52,775 bases of DNA from Aequorivita sp. (lineage in GTDB: Bacteria > Bacteroidota > Bacteroidia > Flavobacteriales > Flavobacteriaceae), in assembly GCA_020435825.1 (NCBI GenBank), contig JAGQYY010000008.1:1482-54256 (forward strand). Direction: 5' to 3'. The notes beneath the pieces are model-generated. The model had not been told where the DNA came from and did not search any database. It saw only the letters and a program-made list of their open reading frames with translations. This document shows, in pieces, positions 25,631 through 34,564 of this stretch (within the stretch, counting starts at the first letter, position 1; each line of letters begins with the position of its first letter). A program made the position numbers and the translations under genes.

Positions 25631-27019
25631 TTACCTAAATATAAATGAATTTATATTGCCGGCAGTGTCCATAAAAGTCATTTTTATGGGTGAACGGTAA
25701 TCGCGCTGACTCATAATTCGTTTTACATCATTTATATCATTCACTGCCACATCATTTAATTTGGTAATTATAATTCCCTCCAATTTATATTGAGCAACAT
25801 CAGGGGTTAAGGCCCTGGTTACGGTAACTCCGTTTTTCAATCCGCGGGCTTTAAGCTCTTCGGAAGTAGTGTTTTTCACTTCCAAGCCTAAATCATCGAT
25901 TGAAAAAGTCTCTAACTTTATAAGCGTTACGGGAATGGTTTTTTCACTTCCGTTGCGCACAACCGTTACTTCCACAACATCGTTCGGTCTTTTTGAACCG
26001 AGATAACCAGCCAAATCTGCAAATTTATTAACCGTTACGTCATCAAGTTTTTTGATTATATCACCTTCTTTAATTCCACCTTTATCGGCGCCGCTGCCTT
26101 TTTCAATACCGCCAACGTAAACACCCTGGGTTTCGTCAACACCTAATTTTTTTACTATATCAGAATTCAAATTACCTACTTGTATTCCTAAAATCCCTCG
26201 CTGTACGTTTCCATATTCCAAAATATCCTCTATCACTTTTCGTGCATTATTTGAGGGAACGGCAAAGGAATAACCTACATAGCTTCCCGTTTCTGAGGTA
26301 ATCGCAGTATTAATTCCAATCAATTCGCCACGAGTGTTTACCAATGCTCCGCCACTGTTACCACGGTTTACTGCGGCGTCTGTCTGGATAAATGATTGAG
26401 GATTGCCGTCAAACTGGTTCAAATCGCGCGCTTTTGCGCTAATAATCCCAGCGGTAACCGTAGAGGTTAAGTTGAAAGGGTTTCCAACAGCCAAAACCCA
26501 TTCCCCAATTTTTATATTGTTAGAATCGCCAAAAGGAATAAATGGAAAATCATCGTCCCCATCAATTTTTATCAAAGCGATGTCTGTATTTGGATCTGTA
26601 CCAATAAGTTTTGCAGTATATGTTTTGTTATTATTAAGTGTAACCTCAAGATTTGAAGCATTTGCAATTACATGATTGTTGGTGACAATATAACCGTCTG
26701 GTGAAATGATAACGCCACTTCCGCTGCCAATCATAGCTTTCGGTTGGCCTCCCCCCTGAAAATACTCCATAATATTTGTGGGCTGCCGGCTTACTGTTGT
26801 GTTTTTAACGTGAACAACGGCGTGAACGGTTTTATCTGCTGCATCTGTAAAATCTGTATTCAAGCCCTCGGCCTTCGAGGAAAAGTTTGCGGGAATGTAG
26901 TTTGAAGTTTGTTGGGGTTCGAAGGAAATATGTTCCTTTTTTTCGAAGAATTTGTAGCCGCCAAGTGTAATTGCACCAGCGAATAATGCTACAAGAAATA
27001 AACGGATTGTTTGTTTCAT
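25631..27019 (-). CDS. Do/DegP/HtrA-type periplasmic serine protease
   Basis: 462 residues. N-terminal hydrophobic anchor or signal (1-24), trypsin-like domain with the catalytic triad His116 (TNNHVIA), Asp146 (NTDIALIKI) and Ser222 (RGNSGGALV), then two PDZ domains (about 260-355 and 365-462; the first contains GIQVGNLNSD...GVYVGGIEKGSGADKGGI). Degrades or refolds misfolded envelope proteins. Length is typical of DegP/DegQ. Monocistronic, followed by a strong terminator, and divergent from dapF across a 262-base regulatory gap. Confidence 0.95.
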   Translation of the reverse strand: MKQTIRLFLVALFAGAITLGGYKFFEKKEHISFEPQQTSNYIPANFSSKAEGLNTDFTDAADKTVHAVVHVKNTTVSRQPTNIMEYFQGGGQPKAMIGSGSGVIISPDGYIVTNNHVIANASNLEVTLNNNKTYTAKLIGTDPNTDIALIKIDGDDDFPFIPFGDSNNIKIGEWVLAVGNPFNLTSTVTAGIISAKARDLNQFDGNPQSFIQTDAAVNRGNSGGALVNTRGELIGINTAITSETGSYVGYSFAVPSNNARKVIEDILEYGNVQRGILGIQVGNLNSDIVKKLGVDETQGVYVGGIEKGSGADKGGIKEGDIIKKLDDVTVNKFADLAGYLGSKRPNDVVEVTVVRNGSEKTIPVTLIKLETFSIDDLGLEVKNTTSEELKARGLKNGVTVTRALTPDVAQYKLEGIIITKLNDVAVNDINDVKRIMSQRDYRSPIKMTFMDTAGNINSFIFR

Positions 27020-27281
27020 TGTAATAAAAATTTAATTAATACTGATTTAAAATAATTCAAAAACTTAATGTCCAAGTTTTGCATTTTTTAACTGTTTTAA
27101 AGGTTTCAGTCCTGAGAAGAACGGAGGAGGGAAACCCTTTTTGAAGAAACATTTTTTAAATACTTCTCCAAATTTAACAAGTATAGCTTGAAAAAAGTAT
27201 GCCGCAAAGCCGTATTTAACTTCTATTTAACGTGAAAACTTTCCCGAAACTCGCTTCGGCTTTTTATATCTTTGCGCAGTT
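27020..27281. promoter_or_regulatory. divergent regulatory region htrA/dapF with dapF -7 box
   Basis: 262-base gap. On the plus side TATCTTTG (27267-27274) lies seven bases before the dapF ATG at 27282, implying a very short leader. No clear TAnnTTTG was found for htrA, which may use a stress sigma factor. No other structured element seen. Confidence 0.5.
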
Positions 27282-28055
27282 ATGGAATTCACCTTTTATA
27301 AATACCAAGGCACTGGCAACGATTTTGTGATTATAGACAATCGGGAAGATTTTTTTCCGAAAAAGAATACCGAACTTGTAGCCAAAATCTGCGACCGCCG
27401 TTTTGGCGTTGGTGCTGATGGCTTGCTGCTATTGGAGAAACACTCTTCGGCAGATTTCAGAATGGTATATTATAATAGTGATGGAAACCTTAGTTCCATG
27501 TGCGGAAACGGGGGAAGATGTATTTCCCATTTTGCAAAATTCCTCGGAATCATTTCTGAAAAAACCACTTTTGAAGCCGTGGACGGAATGCATGAAGCTA
27601 CAGTTAAAAAAGATTGGGTTTCCCTTAAAATGAACAACGTTGAAAAAGTAGAGATTTTTGAAAATTATACTTTTTTAAATACAGGTTCGCCGCACCACGT
27701 TGAAATAGTTTCGCAGCTTGAAGATTTTGATGTATTTAAAAACGGAAGAAATATTCGAAATAATATCTATGGAAAAGAAGGAGCGAATGTAAATTTTGTG
27801 GAACAGAATGACGAAGCAACTTTTTCGGTCAGAACTTATGAAAGAGGGGTGGAAGACGAAACGCTTTCCTGTGGCACGGGTGTTACAGCAGTTGCGATTG
27901 CAATGTTTGAAACCGGAAAAACTCCTGAAAATAAAGTGATATTGAAAACTCCGGGCGGTCAATTACAGGTTCGTTTTGAAAAAGAAGGTTCGGGTTATAG
28001 AAATGTGTTTTTGGAAGGACCGGCAACACAAGTTTTTAAAGGAATCTGGAAATGA
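27282..28055 (+). CDS. dapF: diaminopimelate epimerase
   Basis: Converts LL- to meso-diaminopimelate in lysine and peptidoglycan synthesis. 257 residues with both catalytic cysteines in their motifs: Cys74 in SSMCGNGGRC and Cys197 in ETLSCGTGVTA. The substrate-binding QGTGNDFVIID opening (9-19) is also present. It overlaps the following acetyltransferase gene by four bases (ATGA) and heads a dapF-acetyltransferase-mltG run, linking precursor supply with glycan-strand processing. Confidence 0.97.
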   Translation: MEFTFYKYQGTGNDFVIIDNREDFFPKKNTELVAKICDRRFGVGADGLLLLEKHSSADFRMVYYNSDGNLSSMCGNGGRCISHFAKFLGIISEKTTFEAVDGMHEATVKKDWVSLKMNNVEKVEIFENYTFLNTGSPHHVEIVSQLEDFDVFKNGRNIRNNIYGKEGANVNFVEQNDEATFSVRTYERGVEDETLSCGTGVTAVAIAMFETGKTPENKVILKTPGGQLQVRFEKEGSGYRNVFLEGPATQVFKGIWK

Positions 28056-28588
28056 CAACATTAAAGGGCGAAAACATATTTCTGCGTGCGCTGGAACTTT
28101 CCGATTTGGATTTTCTTTATAATTTGGAAAATGACGAATCGCTTTGGGAAGTGAGCAACACCATAACTCCTTATTCAAAATATATACTGAATCAATATCT
28201 TGAAAACAGCCACCGCGATATATACGACGTAAAACAATTGCGGTTGGTGATCTGTAAAAGTGAAAATGCTGCGGTTATTGGGTTTATAGATTTATTCGAT
28301 TTTGACCCAAAACACAGTCGGGTAGGGGTTGGCATTGTTATTTTTTCCGAAGGGGAGAAAAGAAAAGGTTATGCTTCGGAAGCATTAAAAATGATTTGCG
28401 AATATGCTTTTAAACATTTGAATGTGCATCAAATATTTGCAGGAATAACGGAAGAAAATGAAGGAAGCATCAAACTTTTTGAAAAAGCAGGTTTTAAGAA
28501 AAGTGGTATTAAAAAAGACTGGATTTTTTCCGAAGGAAAATATAAGGACGAATATTTTTACCAAATAATTCATAATTCACAATTCTGA
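28052..28588 (+). CDS. GNAT family N-acetyltransferase (RimJ/RimL-like)
   Basis: 178 residues. Pattern of the RimJ/RimL-type GNAT branch: LRALELSDLDFLYNLEND at the N-terminus, AVIGFIDLFDFDPKHSRVGVGIVI (motif A strand), EKRKGYASEALKM (acetyl-CoA pyrophosphate-binding R/K-G-Y/x-A loop) and HQIFAGITEENEGSIKLFEKAGF. Substrate not inferable; ribosomal-protein N-termini or small molecules are typical. Translationally coupled to dapF and only 16 bases upstream of mltG. Confidence 0.9.
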   Translation: MTTLKGENIFLRALELSDLDFLYNLENDESLWEVSNTITPYSKYILNQYLENSHRDIYDVKQLRLVICKSENAAVIGFIDLFDFDPKHSRVGVGIVIFSEGEKRKGYASEALKMICEYAFKHLNVHQIFAGITEENEGSIKLFEKAGFKKSGIKKDWIFSEGKYKDEYFYQIIHNSQF

Positions 28589-28604
28589 ATTTATAATTCA
28601 AAAA

Positions 28605-29648
28605 ATGTACATAAAAAAAATATTGATAATCATTGTTTTGCTCGGTGCAGTTGGGATGGGCGCTTTTGCTTGGTATGTTTACAATACTGCTTTTTCTGGA
28701 AATACAGCTTTCAATAATAAGGAAGCGCACGTTTATATTCCTACAAATGCCACAATTAATGATGTAGTGGCTGAACTGGGGCCGCTTTTAAGGGATACGG
28801 AAACTTTTGTTACAATAGCGAACCAAAAAAAGTACACTTCCAATATAAAACCGGGACATTTCATTATTGCCAAGGGAATGACCAACAATGATATTGTGAA
28901 CACACTGCGCAGCCGGAATATTCCAATAAATATAAAATTCAACAATCAAGAGCGATTGGAGGATCTTGCAGGGCATATTTCAAAACAAATTGAAGCAGAT
29001 AGTATTTCATTGTTGAAATCTATGCACGATCCACAATTTTTAAAAGAAGAAGGTTTAACCGAAGAAACAGCTCTTTGCCTTTATATTCCGAATACCTATG
29101 AGTTTTATTGGAACAGTTCTGCCGAAACGTTTCGAAATCGGATGAAAACCGAATACGAAAGGTTTTGGAACGAATCGAGAATCCAAAAGGCAAAAAGCTT
29201 AAACCTTTCCAAAGAACAAGTTATGGCTTTGGCCGCAATTGTTCAGAAAGAAACCGCAAAAGTTGACGAACGGCCAAGAGTTGCCGGAGTTTATTTGAAT
29301 AGATTGAAAGCAGGGATGTTGCTTCAAGCCGACCCCACGGTTATTTACGCCATAAAACGCGAAAGTGGGGATTACAACCAAATAATAAAAAGGGTGCTTT
29401 ATAAAGATTTGGAGTTGGATTCTCCATACAATACCTATAAATACGCTGGCGTGCCTCCAGGCCCCATAACGATGCCCGATATTTCATCTATTGATGCCGT
29501 ACTAAATCCCGAAAAACACGACTATTATTATTTTGTGGCAGATGTTACCAACTTTGGGTATCACAAATTTGCAAAAAGTTTGGCGCAGCACAATGTTAAC
29601 AAAGCCGAATACGTGCGGTGGGTAAATAGCCAAGGACTTAATCGTTAA
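28605..29648 (+). CDS. mltG: endolytic transglycosylase MltG
   Basis: Inner-membrane YceG-like lytic transglycosylase that cuts nascent glycan strands and helps set their length. 347 residues: one N-terminal transmembrane helix (about 4-25), a LysM-like region, and the catalytic YceG core with LAAIVQKETAKVDERPRVAGVYLNRL, where the Glu of QKET is the expected catalytic acid. Further family blocks are LQADPTVIYAI and SPYNTYKYAGVPPGPI. Follows dapF and the acetyltransferase in the same direction, probably one operon. Confidence 0.96.
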   Translation: MYIKKILIIIVLLGAVGMGAFAWYVYNTAFSGNTAFNNKEAHVYIPTNATINDVVAELGPLLRDTETFVTIANQKKYTSNIKPGHFIIAKGMTNNDIVNTLRSRNIPINIKFNNQERLEDLAGHISKQIEADSISLLKSMHDPQFLKEEGLTEETALCLYIPNTYEFYWNSSAETFRNRMKTEYERFWNESRIQKAKSLNLSKEQVMALAAIVQKETAKVDERPRVAGVYLNRLKAGMLLQADPTVIYAIKRESGDYNQIIKRVLYKDLELDSPYNTYKYAGVPPGPITMPDISSIDAVLNPEKHDYYYFVADVTNFGYHKFAKSLAQHNVNKAEYVRWVNSQGLNR

Positions 29649-29742
29649 TTTTTTAATTCTTCCAAAACCCCTTTAAAATTGAGGGAACTTTTCTTTTCAC
29701 ATTACTTTAACAGCCTACAAATCAGATTTTTAAAAAAAGCTG

Positions 29743-29781
29743 TATCTTTGCGCGCTGAAACGAGGATGTAATGATACATCC
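29743..29781 (+). promoter_or_regulatory. promoter -7 box and 5' leader hairpin of the lysozyme-like gene
   Basis: TATCTTTG at 29743-29750 is followed in the leader by a perfect 7-bp hairpin: GGATGTA (29764-29770), loop ATGA, TACATCC (29775-29781). It ends 15 bases before the ATG at 29797. No T-run follows, so it is not a terminator; it may stabilise the mRNA or modulate initiation. Confidence 0.5.
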
Positions 29782-29796
29782 AAATTTTAGAAATTA

Positions 29797-30444
29797 ATGA
29801 AAAAAAGAATATATCTAATTGCAGTTTTACTTGTTGTTACCATACTGGTAGGGACAGGTTTCATTTCAAAAGATAGCTACGATTTTTCTACTTTTAGTAC
29901 AGAAGGATTAGAGTTAGATTATAACGTTCCCACGGAAGCAGAGCTTATGCCCTTAATTGCTCCCGTGACCCCAAAATTTTATTTGTTCTTGGGTAAATCT
30001 TACATAGGATTTAAAGAGGCTCTCGGTTTTAAAGAATCAAGAGGAGATTACCATATTGTAAATGATTACGGTTATATGGGGAAATATCAGTTTTCACGCG
30101 CAACCCTAAGAATGATGGGTTTCAAGAATACTGATAATTTTCTATACGATACTCGTCAGCAAGAAGCCGCTTTTTTGGCATATACTTCATTAAACAAATG
30201 GGTGCTCCGTAATGACATTAAGCGTTATGCCGGAAAAACCATTGGTGGTGTGAAAGTTACCGAATCCGGAATTTTGGCAGCTGCGCATTTAGCAGGAGCA
30301 GGAAATGTAAAAAAATTCCTTAGAAGTGCTGGCGAAAACAGATTTGAAGATGCCAACGGCGCTTCAATTCGTTACTACCTGAGCAAGTTTTCAGGTTATG
30401 ACACTTCGCACATTGTGCCGAACAAGAAACCTAGGGTAATGTAA
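29797..30444 (+). CDS. exported lysozyme/transglycosylase-like protein
   Basis: 215 residues with an N-terminal hydrophobic segment (5-24) acting as signal or anchor. The region around 80-115 reads ALGFKESRGDYHIVNDYGYMGKYQFSRATLRMMG, the lytic-transglycosylase-type fold where the Glu of KESRGD is the expected catalytic acid and G-x-Y/F-Q-F follows. A second block, ILAAAHLAGAGNVKKFL, matches the helical motif seen in peptidoglycan-cleaving SLT-like proteins. Likely periplasmic peptidoglycan remodelling, consistent with the adjacent mltG. Family-level call is moderate. Confidence 0.75.
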   Translation: MKKRIYLIAVLLVVTILVGTGFISKDSYDFSTFSTEGLELDYNVPTEAELMPLIAPVTPKFYLFLGKSYIGFKEALGFKESRGDYHIVNDYGYMGKYQFSRATLRMMGFKNTDNFLYDTRQQEAAFLAYTSLNKWVLRNDIKRYAGKTIGGVKVTESGILAAAHLAGAGNVKKFLRSAGENRFEDANGASIRYYLSKFSGYDTSHIVPNKKPRVM

Positions 30445-30446
30445 TT

Positions 30447-31160
30447 TTATCCTTGAATGATAAATAAGGTGGGTCTTTTATGAAGGTCCACCTTTATTTT
30501 TTTCCACAGACTCGCCGGCGCAGTTTTTATGTATTCAGACGTCAAAGTGATGTCGCAGGCCACACAAATTCTTGTTTTCGGGTTGAGGTTTTCAATCAAG
30601 CTCTGTAGCATTTGGTTGTTTCGGTAAGGCGTTTCAATGAAGAGTTGTGATTGGTCAAAATCTTTTGAAAGCTTTTCCAAACGTTTCAATTCTGCTTTCC
30701 TTTCCCCTTTATCAATGGGCAAATAACCGTTGAAGGCAAAATTTTGCCCATTAAAGCCACTGGCCATCATAGCCAATAAAATTGAGGAAGGGCCCACTAA
30801 TGGAATTACTTTAATGCCAAGTTCGTGTGCATAATTTACCGCTCTAGCACCGGGGTCAGCAATGCCTGGGCAACCAGCATCGCTGATTACCCCAACATCA
30901 AAACCTTCAAGGCAGGGATTTAGCATTGAAGGTATTTCTTCGGGGCTTGTAAATTTGTTTATTTCCTTAAAATCCAAGCTTGGCTGTGATTTTTCGGGAA
31001 CAATACTTTTAATAAACCTTCTAGCGCTTTTTTCGTGCTCAACAATATAATGGTCTATTTTTTCAATTGATTTTTTAACAGAAATGGGAAGCACCACTAA
31101 AGGAGGAACATCGCCCATGGGGCAAGGAATTAGGTATAAACTTCCTTTTTTTGAATTCAT
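30447..31160 (-). CDS. SAM-dependent methyltransferase, tetrapyrrole methylase (RsmI-like) family
   Basis: 237 residues with the two-subdomain fold of tetrapyrrole (corrin/porphyrin) methylases. Motifs: LYLIPCPMGD opening, VGVISDAGCPGIADPGARAVNYAHELGIKV with the SAM-binding loops, and VPLVGPSSILLAMMASGF-like PLVGPSS. RsmI proper (16S rRNA C1402 2'-O-methylation) opens with LYLVxTPIGN; the opening and first 80 residues here differ, so this is a Bacteroidota paralogue whose target is not established. It lies close to dnaA, as in other flavobacteria I recall. Confidence 0.85.
   Translation of the reverse strand: MNSKKGSLYLIPCPMGDVPPLVVLPISVKKSIEKIDHYIVEHEKSARRFIKSIVPEKSQPSLDFKEINKFTSPEEIPSMLNPCLEGFDVGVISDAGCPGIADPGARAVNYAHELGIKVIPLVGPSSILLAMMASGFNGQNFAFNGYLPIDKGERKAELKRLEKLSKDFDQSQLFIETPYRNNQMLQSLIENLNPKTRICVACDITLTSEYIKTAPASLWKKIKVDLHKRPTLFIIQG
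30466..30503 (+). terminator. putative terminator for the lysozyme-like gene, inside the convergent gene
   Basis: AAGGTGG (30466-30472) pairs with CCACCTT (30488-30494) and is followed by a T-rich tract (TTATTTTTTT). It lies 22 bases past the plus-strand stop, within the last codons of the minus-strand methyltransferase gene. The 15-base loop is large, so support is moderate. Confidence 0.45.
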
Positions 31161-31163
31161 TAA

Positions 31164-32543
31164 TTATTGGACTATTAATTTTTTAACTGCAGTCTGTCCT
31201 TTTTCCGAAGTTATTTTTGCAAAGTAAATACCGGAATTCAAATTTGATACGGAGATTGTCTTTTCATTATTTGAAATATTTTCTTCGGAAATCACTATAC
31301 GTCCGCCAATATCATACATTTGAATAGTTTGAATATTACTGCCGTTTAAAATAAAAGAGACATTTGTAGAAGCGGGATTTGGAAGCAAGCTAAGCGTATT
31401 TCCCATTGAAAAATCTTCTGTACCGATCAATGGCCCTGCGGTTATTTTGTAAATAGAGCCACCTATATCAATTATATAAAGTTCTTTATTAATATCTTCC
31501 CCAAAAGAAACCCAGCTACCTGAAAAAGTACCATAATCTTGTAAATTTCCAGAGCTGTCCACCGTTCCAATCCTACCACTGCAATAATCTCCAAAAAAGT
31601 AGAGGTTGCTTATGGCTGGATACATGGAACCCCTATAGACATAACCGCCGGTAATAGAGCAATTGCCTCCTGTATGCGTATATTCAGCTATAGGAAAAGT
31701 AAGTTCTGATTGTGGGGGGCAGTTTTGATTATTATAGGGTTGTGTTCCCTCATAACACCTCCAGCCATAGTTTAAACCCGCTTCACCAATAGCGACTCTG
31801 TTTATTTCTTCTCTACTGGTTTGGCCTACATCTGCTATCCAAAGATTGTTATCGGTAGTGTCAAATGAAAAGCGCCAAGGGTTTCGCAAGCCGAAGGCCC
31901 AGATTTCTTCACGTGCATTTGGATTTCCTACAAAAGGATTGTCTGGCGGGATGCCGTAATTATTTCCTCCAGCAGGATTGTCAACATCTATGCGCAATAA
32001 TTTTCCAAGTAATAAATTTATATTTTGGGCACGGTTTCCAGGATCGCCACCGCTACCGCCATCCCCGGAAGCTATGTACAAATAACCATCTGGACCAAAG
32101 GCCAAACATCCGCCATTGTGATTGGAAAAGGGCTGGGAATAATCAATAATTGGTAACTCAGAATTTTCATCTGCTAGATCTGGATTTCCAGAATCTACTG
32201 AAAATCTTGAAATTTGTGAATCACCATTCGGTTTGGTATAATAGACAAATAAAAACCCGTTATTTGCATAATCTGGATGAAATGCCAGACCAAGCAAACC
32301 TCTCTCCCCACCACTTGAAATTTGACCTGAAATGTCTAAAAAAGGAGTTGTGTTTACAGTTCCATCACCCTGAATTATCTTTATTCTTCCACCTTGTTCT
32401 ACTACAAAAAGACGTTCATCATTGGCATGTTGTAAATTCAAAGGGTCTGAAAAACCACTTTTGAAAAGTTCAATATCAATGTCCTGCGCAAAAACGAAGA
32501 CAGATGTGAAAATTATAAAAAATGTGAGAAGTAATTTTTTCAT
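31164..32543 (-). CDS. PQQ-dependent sugar dehydrogenase-like secreted protein with T9SS type A sorting domain
   Basis: 459 residues. Signal peptide MKKLLLTFFIIFTSVFVFAQ (1-20). A six-bladed propeller of the soluble glucose/sorbosone dehydrogenase type covers about 25-370: RLFVVEQGGRIKII, GGERGLLGLAFHPDYANNG, FSNHNGGCLAFGPDGYLYIASGDGG and ELWAFGLRNPWRFSFD-like EIWAFGLRNPWRF are family blocks. The last about 75 residues form a type A T9SS sorting domain (LLPNPASTNVSFIL ... GIYFAKI ... VKKLIVQ). Predicted to be exported across both membranes and attached or released at the surface. Oxidised sugar unknown. Confidence 0.93.
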   Translation of the reverse strand: MKKLLLTFFIIFTSVFVFAQDIDIELFKSGFSDPLNLQHANDERLFVVEQGGRIKIIQGDGTVNTTPFLDISGQISSGGERGLLGLAFHPDYANNGFLFVYYTKPNGDSQISRFSVDSGNPDLADENSELPIIDYSQPFSNHNGGCLAFGPDGYLYIASGDGGSGGDPGNRAQNINLLLGKLLRIDVDNPAGGNNYGIPPDNPFVGNPNAREEIWAFGLRNPWRFSFDTTDNNLWIADVGQTSREEINRVAIGEAGLNYGWRCYEGTQPYNNQNCPPQSELTFPIAEYTHTGGNCSITGGYVYRGSMYPAISNLYFFGDYCSGRIGTVDSSGNLQDYGTFSGSWVSFGEDINKELYIIDIGGSIYKITAGPLIGTEDFSMGNTLSLLPNPASTNVSFILNGSNIQTIQMYDIGGRIVISEENISNNEKTISVSNLNSGIYFAKITSEKGQTAVKKLIVQ

Positions 32544-32597
32544 AGCTAATTTCTTTGGGCAAAGTACTAAAGTAGTTAAATCAGCTGAATTTCTTGC

Positions 32598-33053
32598 TTA
32601 AAGTCGTCCCGCAATTTCCTCACAGGCTTCATCGAGCATTTTGAAAACTTTTTCAAAACCTGAATTTCCACCGAAATATGGGTCGGGTACATCCACGTTT
32701 TCATCAGGGAAAATCTCATCAAGAATCAATTTCACTTTTTCTTTTTGAAAATCATTTTCGGCCAATGCCAAAACGTTTTCCTTGTTGCTGTTGTCCATCA
32801 CATAAATCAAATCAAAATCCTCAAAATCCTTCACGGTGAACTGTCTTCCACGTTGGTTGGTAATATCTATATTGTGTTTTTTTCCAACGGCGATGCTTCG
32901 TTGGTCGGGTTCATCGCCAACGTGCCAATGTCCCGTTCCGGCGGAATCCACAAAAACTTTTGAAGCGTTGACCTTGGATTTTAAAATGCCTTCTGCCAAT
33001 GGCGAGCGACAAATATTGCCAAGGCAGACCATAAGAATTTTATATTTTTTCAA
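32598..33053 (-). CDS. low-molecular-weight protein-tyrosine-phosphatase
   Basis: 151 residues. Active-site P-loop CLGNICRSP with nucleophile Cys10 and Arg16; the general acid Asp lies in VPDPYFGG near residue 123. Typical length and fold for the family. The initiator is a TTG giving MKKYKILMVC; the alternative ATG would start immediately before the P-loop and remove the first strand. Such enzymes dephosphorylate bacterial tyrosine kinases in polysaccharide export or arsenate-like chemistry; partner unknown here. Downstream of dnaA on the same strand. Confidence 0.93.
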   Translation of the reverse strand: MKKYKILMVCLGNICRSPLAEGILKSKVNASKVFVDSAGTGHWHVGDEPDQRSIAVGKKHNIDITNQRGRQFTVKDFEDFDLIYVMDNSNKENVLALAENDFQKEKVKLILDEIFPDENVDVPDPYFGGNSGFEKVFKMLDEACEEIAGRL

Positions 33054-33136
33054 AACGATTTTTGTAAGTTTAAAAGTTCAGTAAAAATACAGAAGATTTA
33101 TTTGCTGTATAATGTTGCGGTACTTTGCAGACTAAA

Positions 33137-34564
33137 TTAAAGCGTCAGCTTTTTGCTGAGGTCTTCCACATATTTGCGGAACTGCTTGTCTGTACTGGAA
33201 AGATTATCAACAGTTTTGCAGGCGTGAAGTACGGTTGCGTGATCGCGCTGCCCAATTTGCGACCCGATGGAAGCCAAAGATGCCTTTGTGAATTTCTTCG
33301 CAAAAAACATTGCCAATTGCCTAGCTTGCACAATATGTCGCTTTCGGGTTTTCGACTGTAAAGTATCAACATCCATTTGGAAATAATCGCTAACCACTTT
33401 TTGAATGTAATCAATGGAAACTTCACGTTTGGTATGTTTTACGTAGTTGTCAACAATCTTGCGGGCAAGATCAATCGTGATTTCCTTTTTGTTGAAAGAG
33501 GAATGGGCAATCAATGAAATAATGGCACCTTCCAGTTCTCGAATATTCGTTTTGATGTTGTTTGCCAAAAACTCTATAATATCTTCCGGCATTTCCACGC
33601 CATCTCGATACAGTTTGTTTTTTATAATTGCAACACGTGTATCGTAATCCGGGTGGTTCAGTTCCGCAGAAAGCCCCCACTTAAATCGTGATAATAAACG
33701 CTGTTCAATATCAATCATATCAACAGGTGCCTTGTCGCTGGTTAAAATAACCTGCTTGCCGTTTTGGTGCAAATGATTGAATATGTGGAAGAAAACGTCC
33801 TGGGTGCCAGCTTTTCCGGAAAGCAACTGAATGTCGTCCACAATCAGCACGTCTATTATTTGATAGAAGTGAATAAAATCGTTGCGATTATTCTTTTTTA
33901 CAGATTCAATATATTGCTGGGTAAACTTTTCAGCAGAAATGTAAAGGACTGTTTTCTCCGGATATTTATCCTTTATATCAACACCAATAGCATGGCCCAA
34001 GTGTGTTTTTCCCAAACCAACACCGCCAAAAATGAGCAAGGGGTTGAAGGATGTTCCCCCGGGCTTGTTAGCGACTGCTAAACCAGCGGAACGCGCCAAG
34101 CGGTTTGATTCACCTTCAAGAAAACTCTCAAAGTTATAATTTGGGTTAAGCTGCGATTCAATCTTTACGTTGCGAATTCCTGGAATAATGAACGGATTTT
34201 TTAGTTCCGGACTTTTATTTTTCAAAGGCACATCAACATCCTGTGATTGAAGGTTGCTTCGGTTTGCGCTTGGTATTTTTTCAGTAAAGGGCTGTTTGTT
34301 GCCGTAGGTGTTTTCCATTCTGATGATGTACACCAATTTGGCTGTTGTCCCCAGTTCTTTTGTAAGAGCGACTTTCAAAATCTTAACGTAGTGCTCCTCC
34401 AGCCATTCGTAAAAAAACTTGCTGGGAACTTGAATGCTCAATGCATTGTCAGTTAGTTTTACTGCTTTAATAGGCTCGAACCAAGTTTTGTATGCCTGCG
34501 AAGTTATGTTATCTTCGATAAAAGCCAAACAATTGTTCCAAACCGATTCCGCAGTTTTGCTCAT
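33137..34564 (-). CDS. dnaA: chromosomal replication initiator protein DnaA
   Basis: 475 residues with the standard four domains: N-terminal DnaB-interaction domain (1-85), variable linker (86-140), AAA+ ATPase (about 141-350) with Walker A FGGVGLGKTHLG (179-190) and Walker B VLIVDDIQLL, and the C-terminal DNA-binding domain with the signature RDHATVLHACKT. Initiates replication at oriC. The flanking gaps (33054-33136 and 34565-34770) contain no cluster of TTATNCACA boxes, so the origin is probably elsewhere, although dnaA often lies close to oriC. Divergent from the thioesterase gene. Confidence 0.98.
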   Translation of the reverse strand: MSKTAESVWNNCLAFIEDNITSQAYKTWFEPIKAVKLTDNALSIQVPSKFFYEWLEEHYVKILKVALTKELGTTAKLVYIIRMENTYGNKQPFTEKIPSANRSNLQSQDVDVPLKNKSPELKNPFIIPGIRNVKIESQLNPNYNFESFLEGESNRLARSAGLAVANKPGGTSFNPLLIFGGVGLGKTHLGHAIGVDIKDKYPEKTVLYISAEKFTQQYIESVKKNNRNDFIHFYQIIDVLIVDDIQLLSGKAGTQDVFFHIFNHLHQNGKQVILTSDKAPVDMIDIEQRLLSRFKWGLSAELNHPDYDTRVAIIKNKLYRDGVEMPEDIIEFLANNIKTNIRELEGAIISLIAHSSFNKKEITIDLARKIVDNYVKHTKREVSIDYIQKVVSDYFQMDVDTLQSKTRKRHIVQARQLAMFFAKKFTKASLASIGSQIGQRDHATVLHACKTVDNLSSTDKQFRKYVEDLSKKLTL

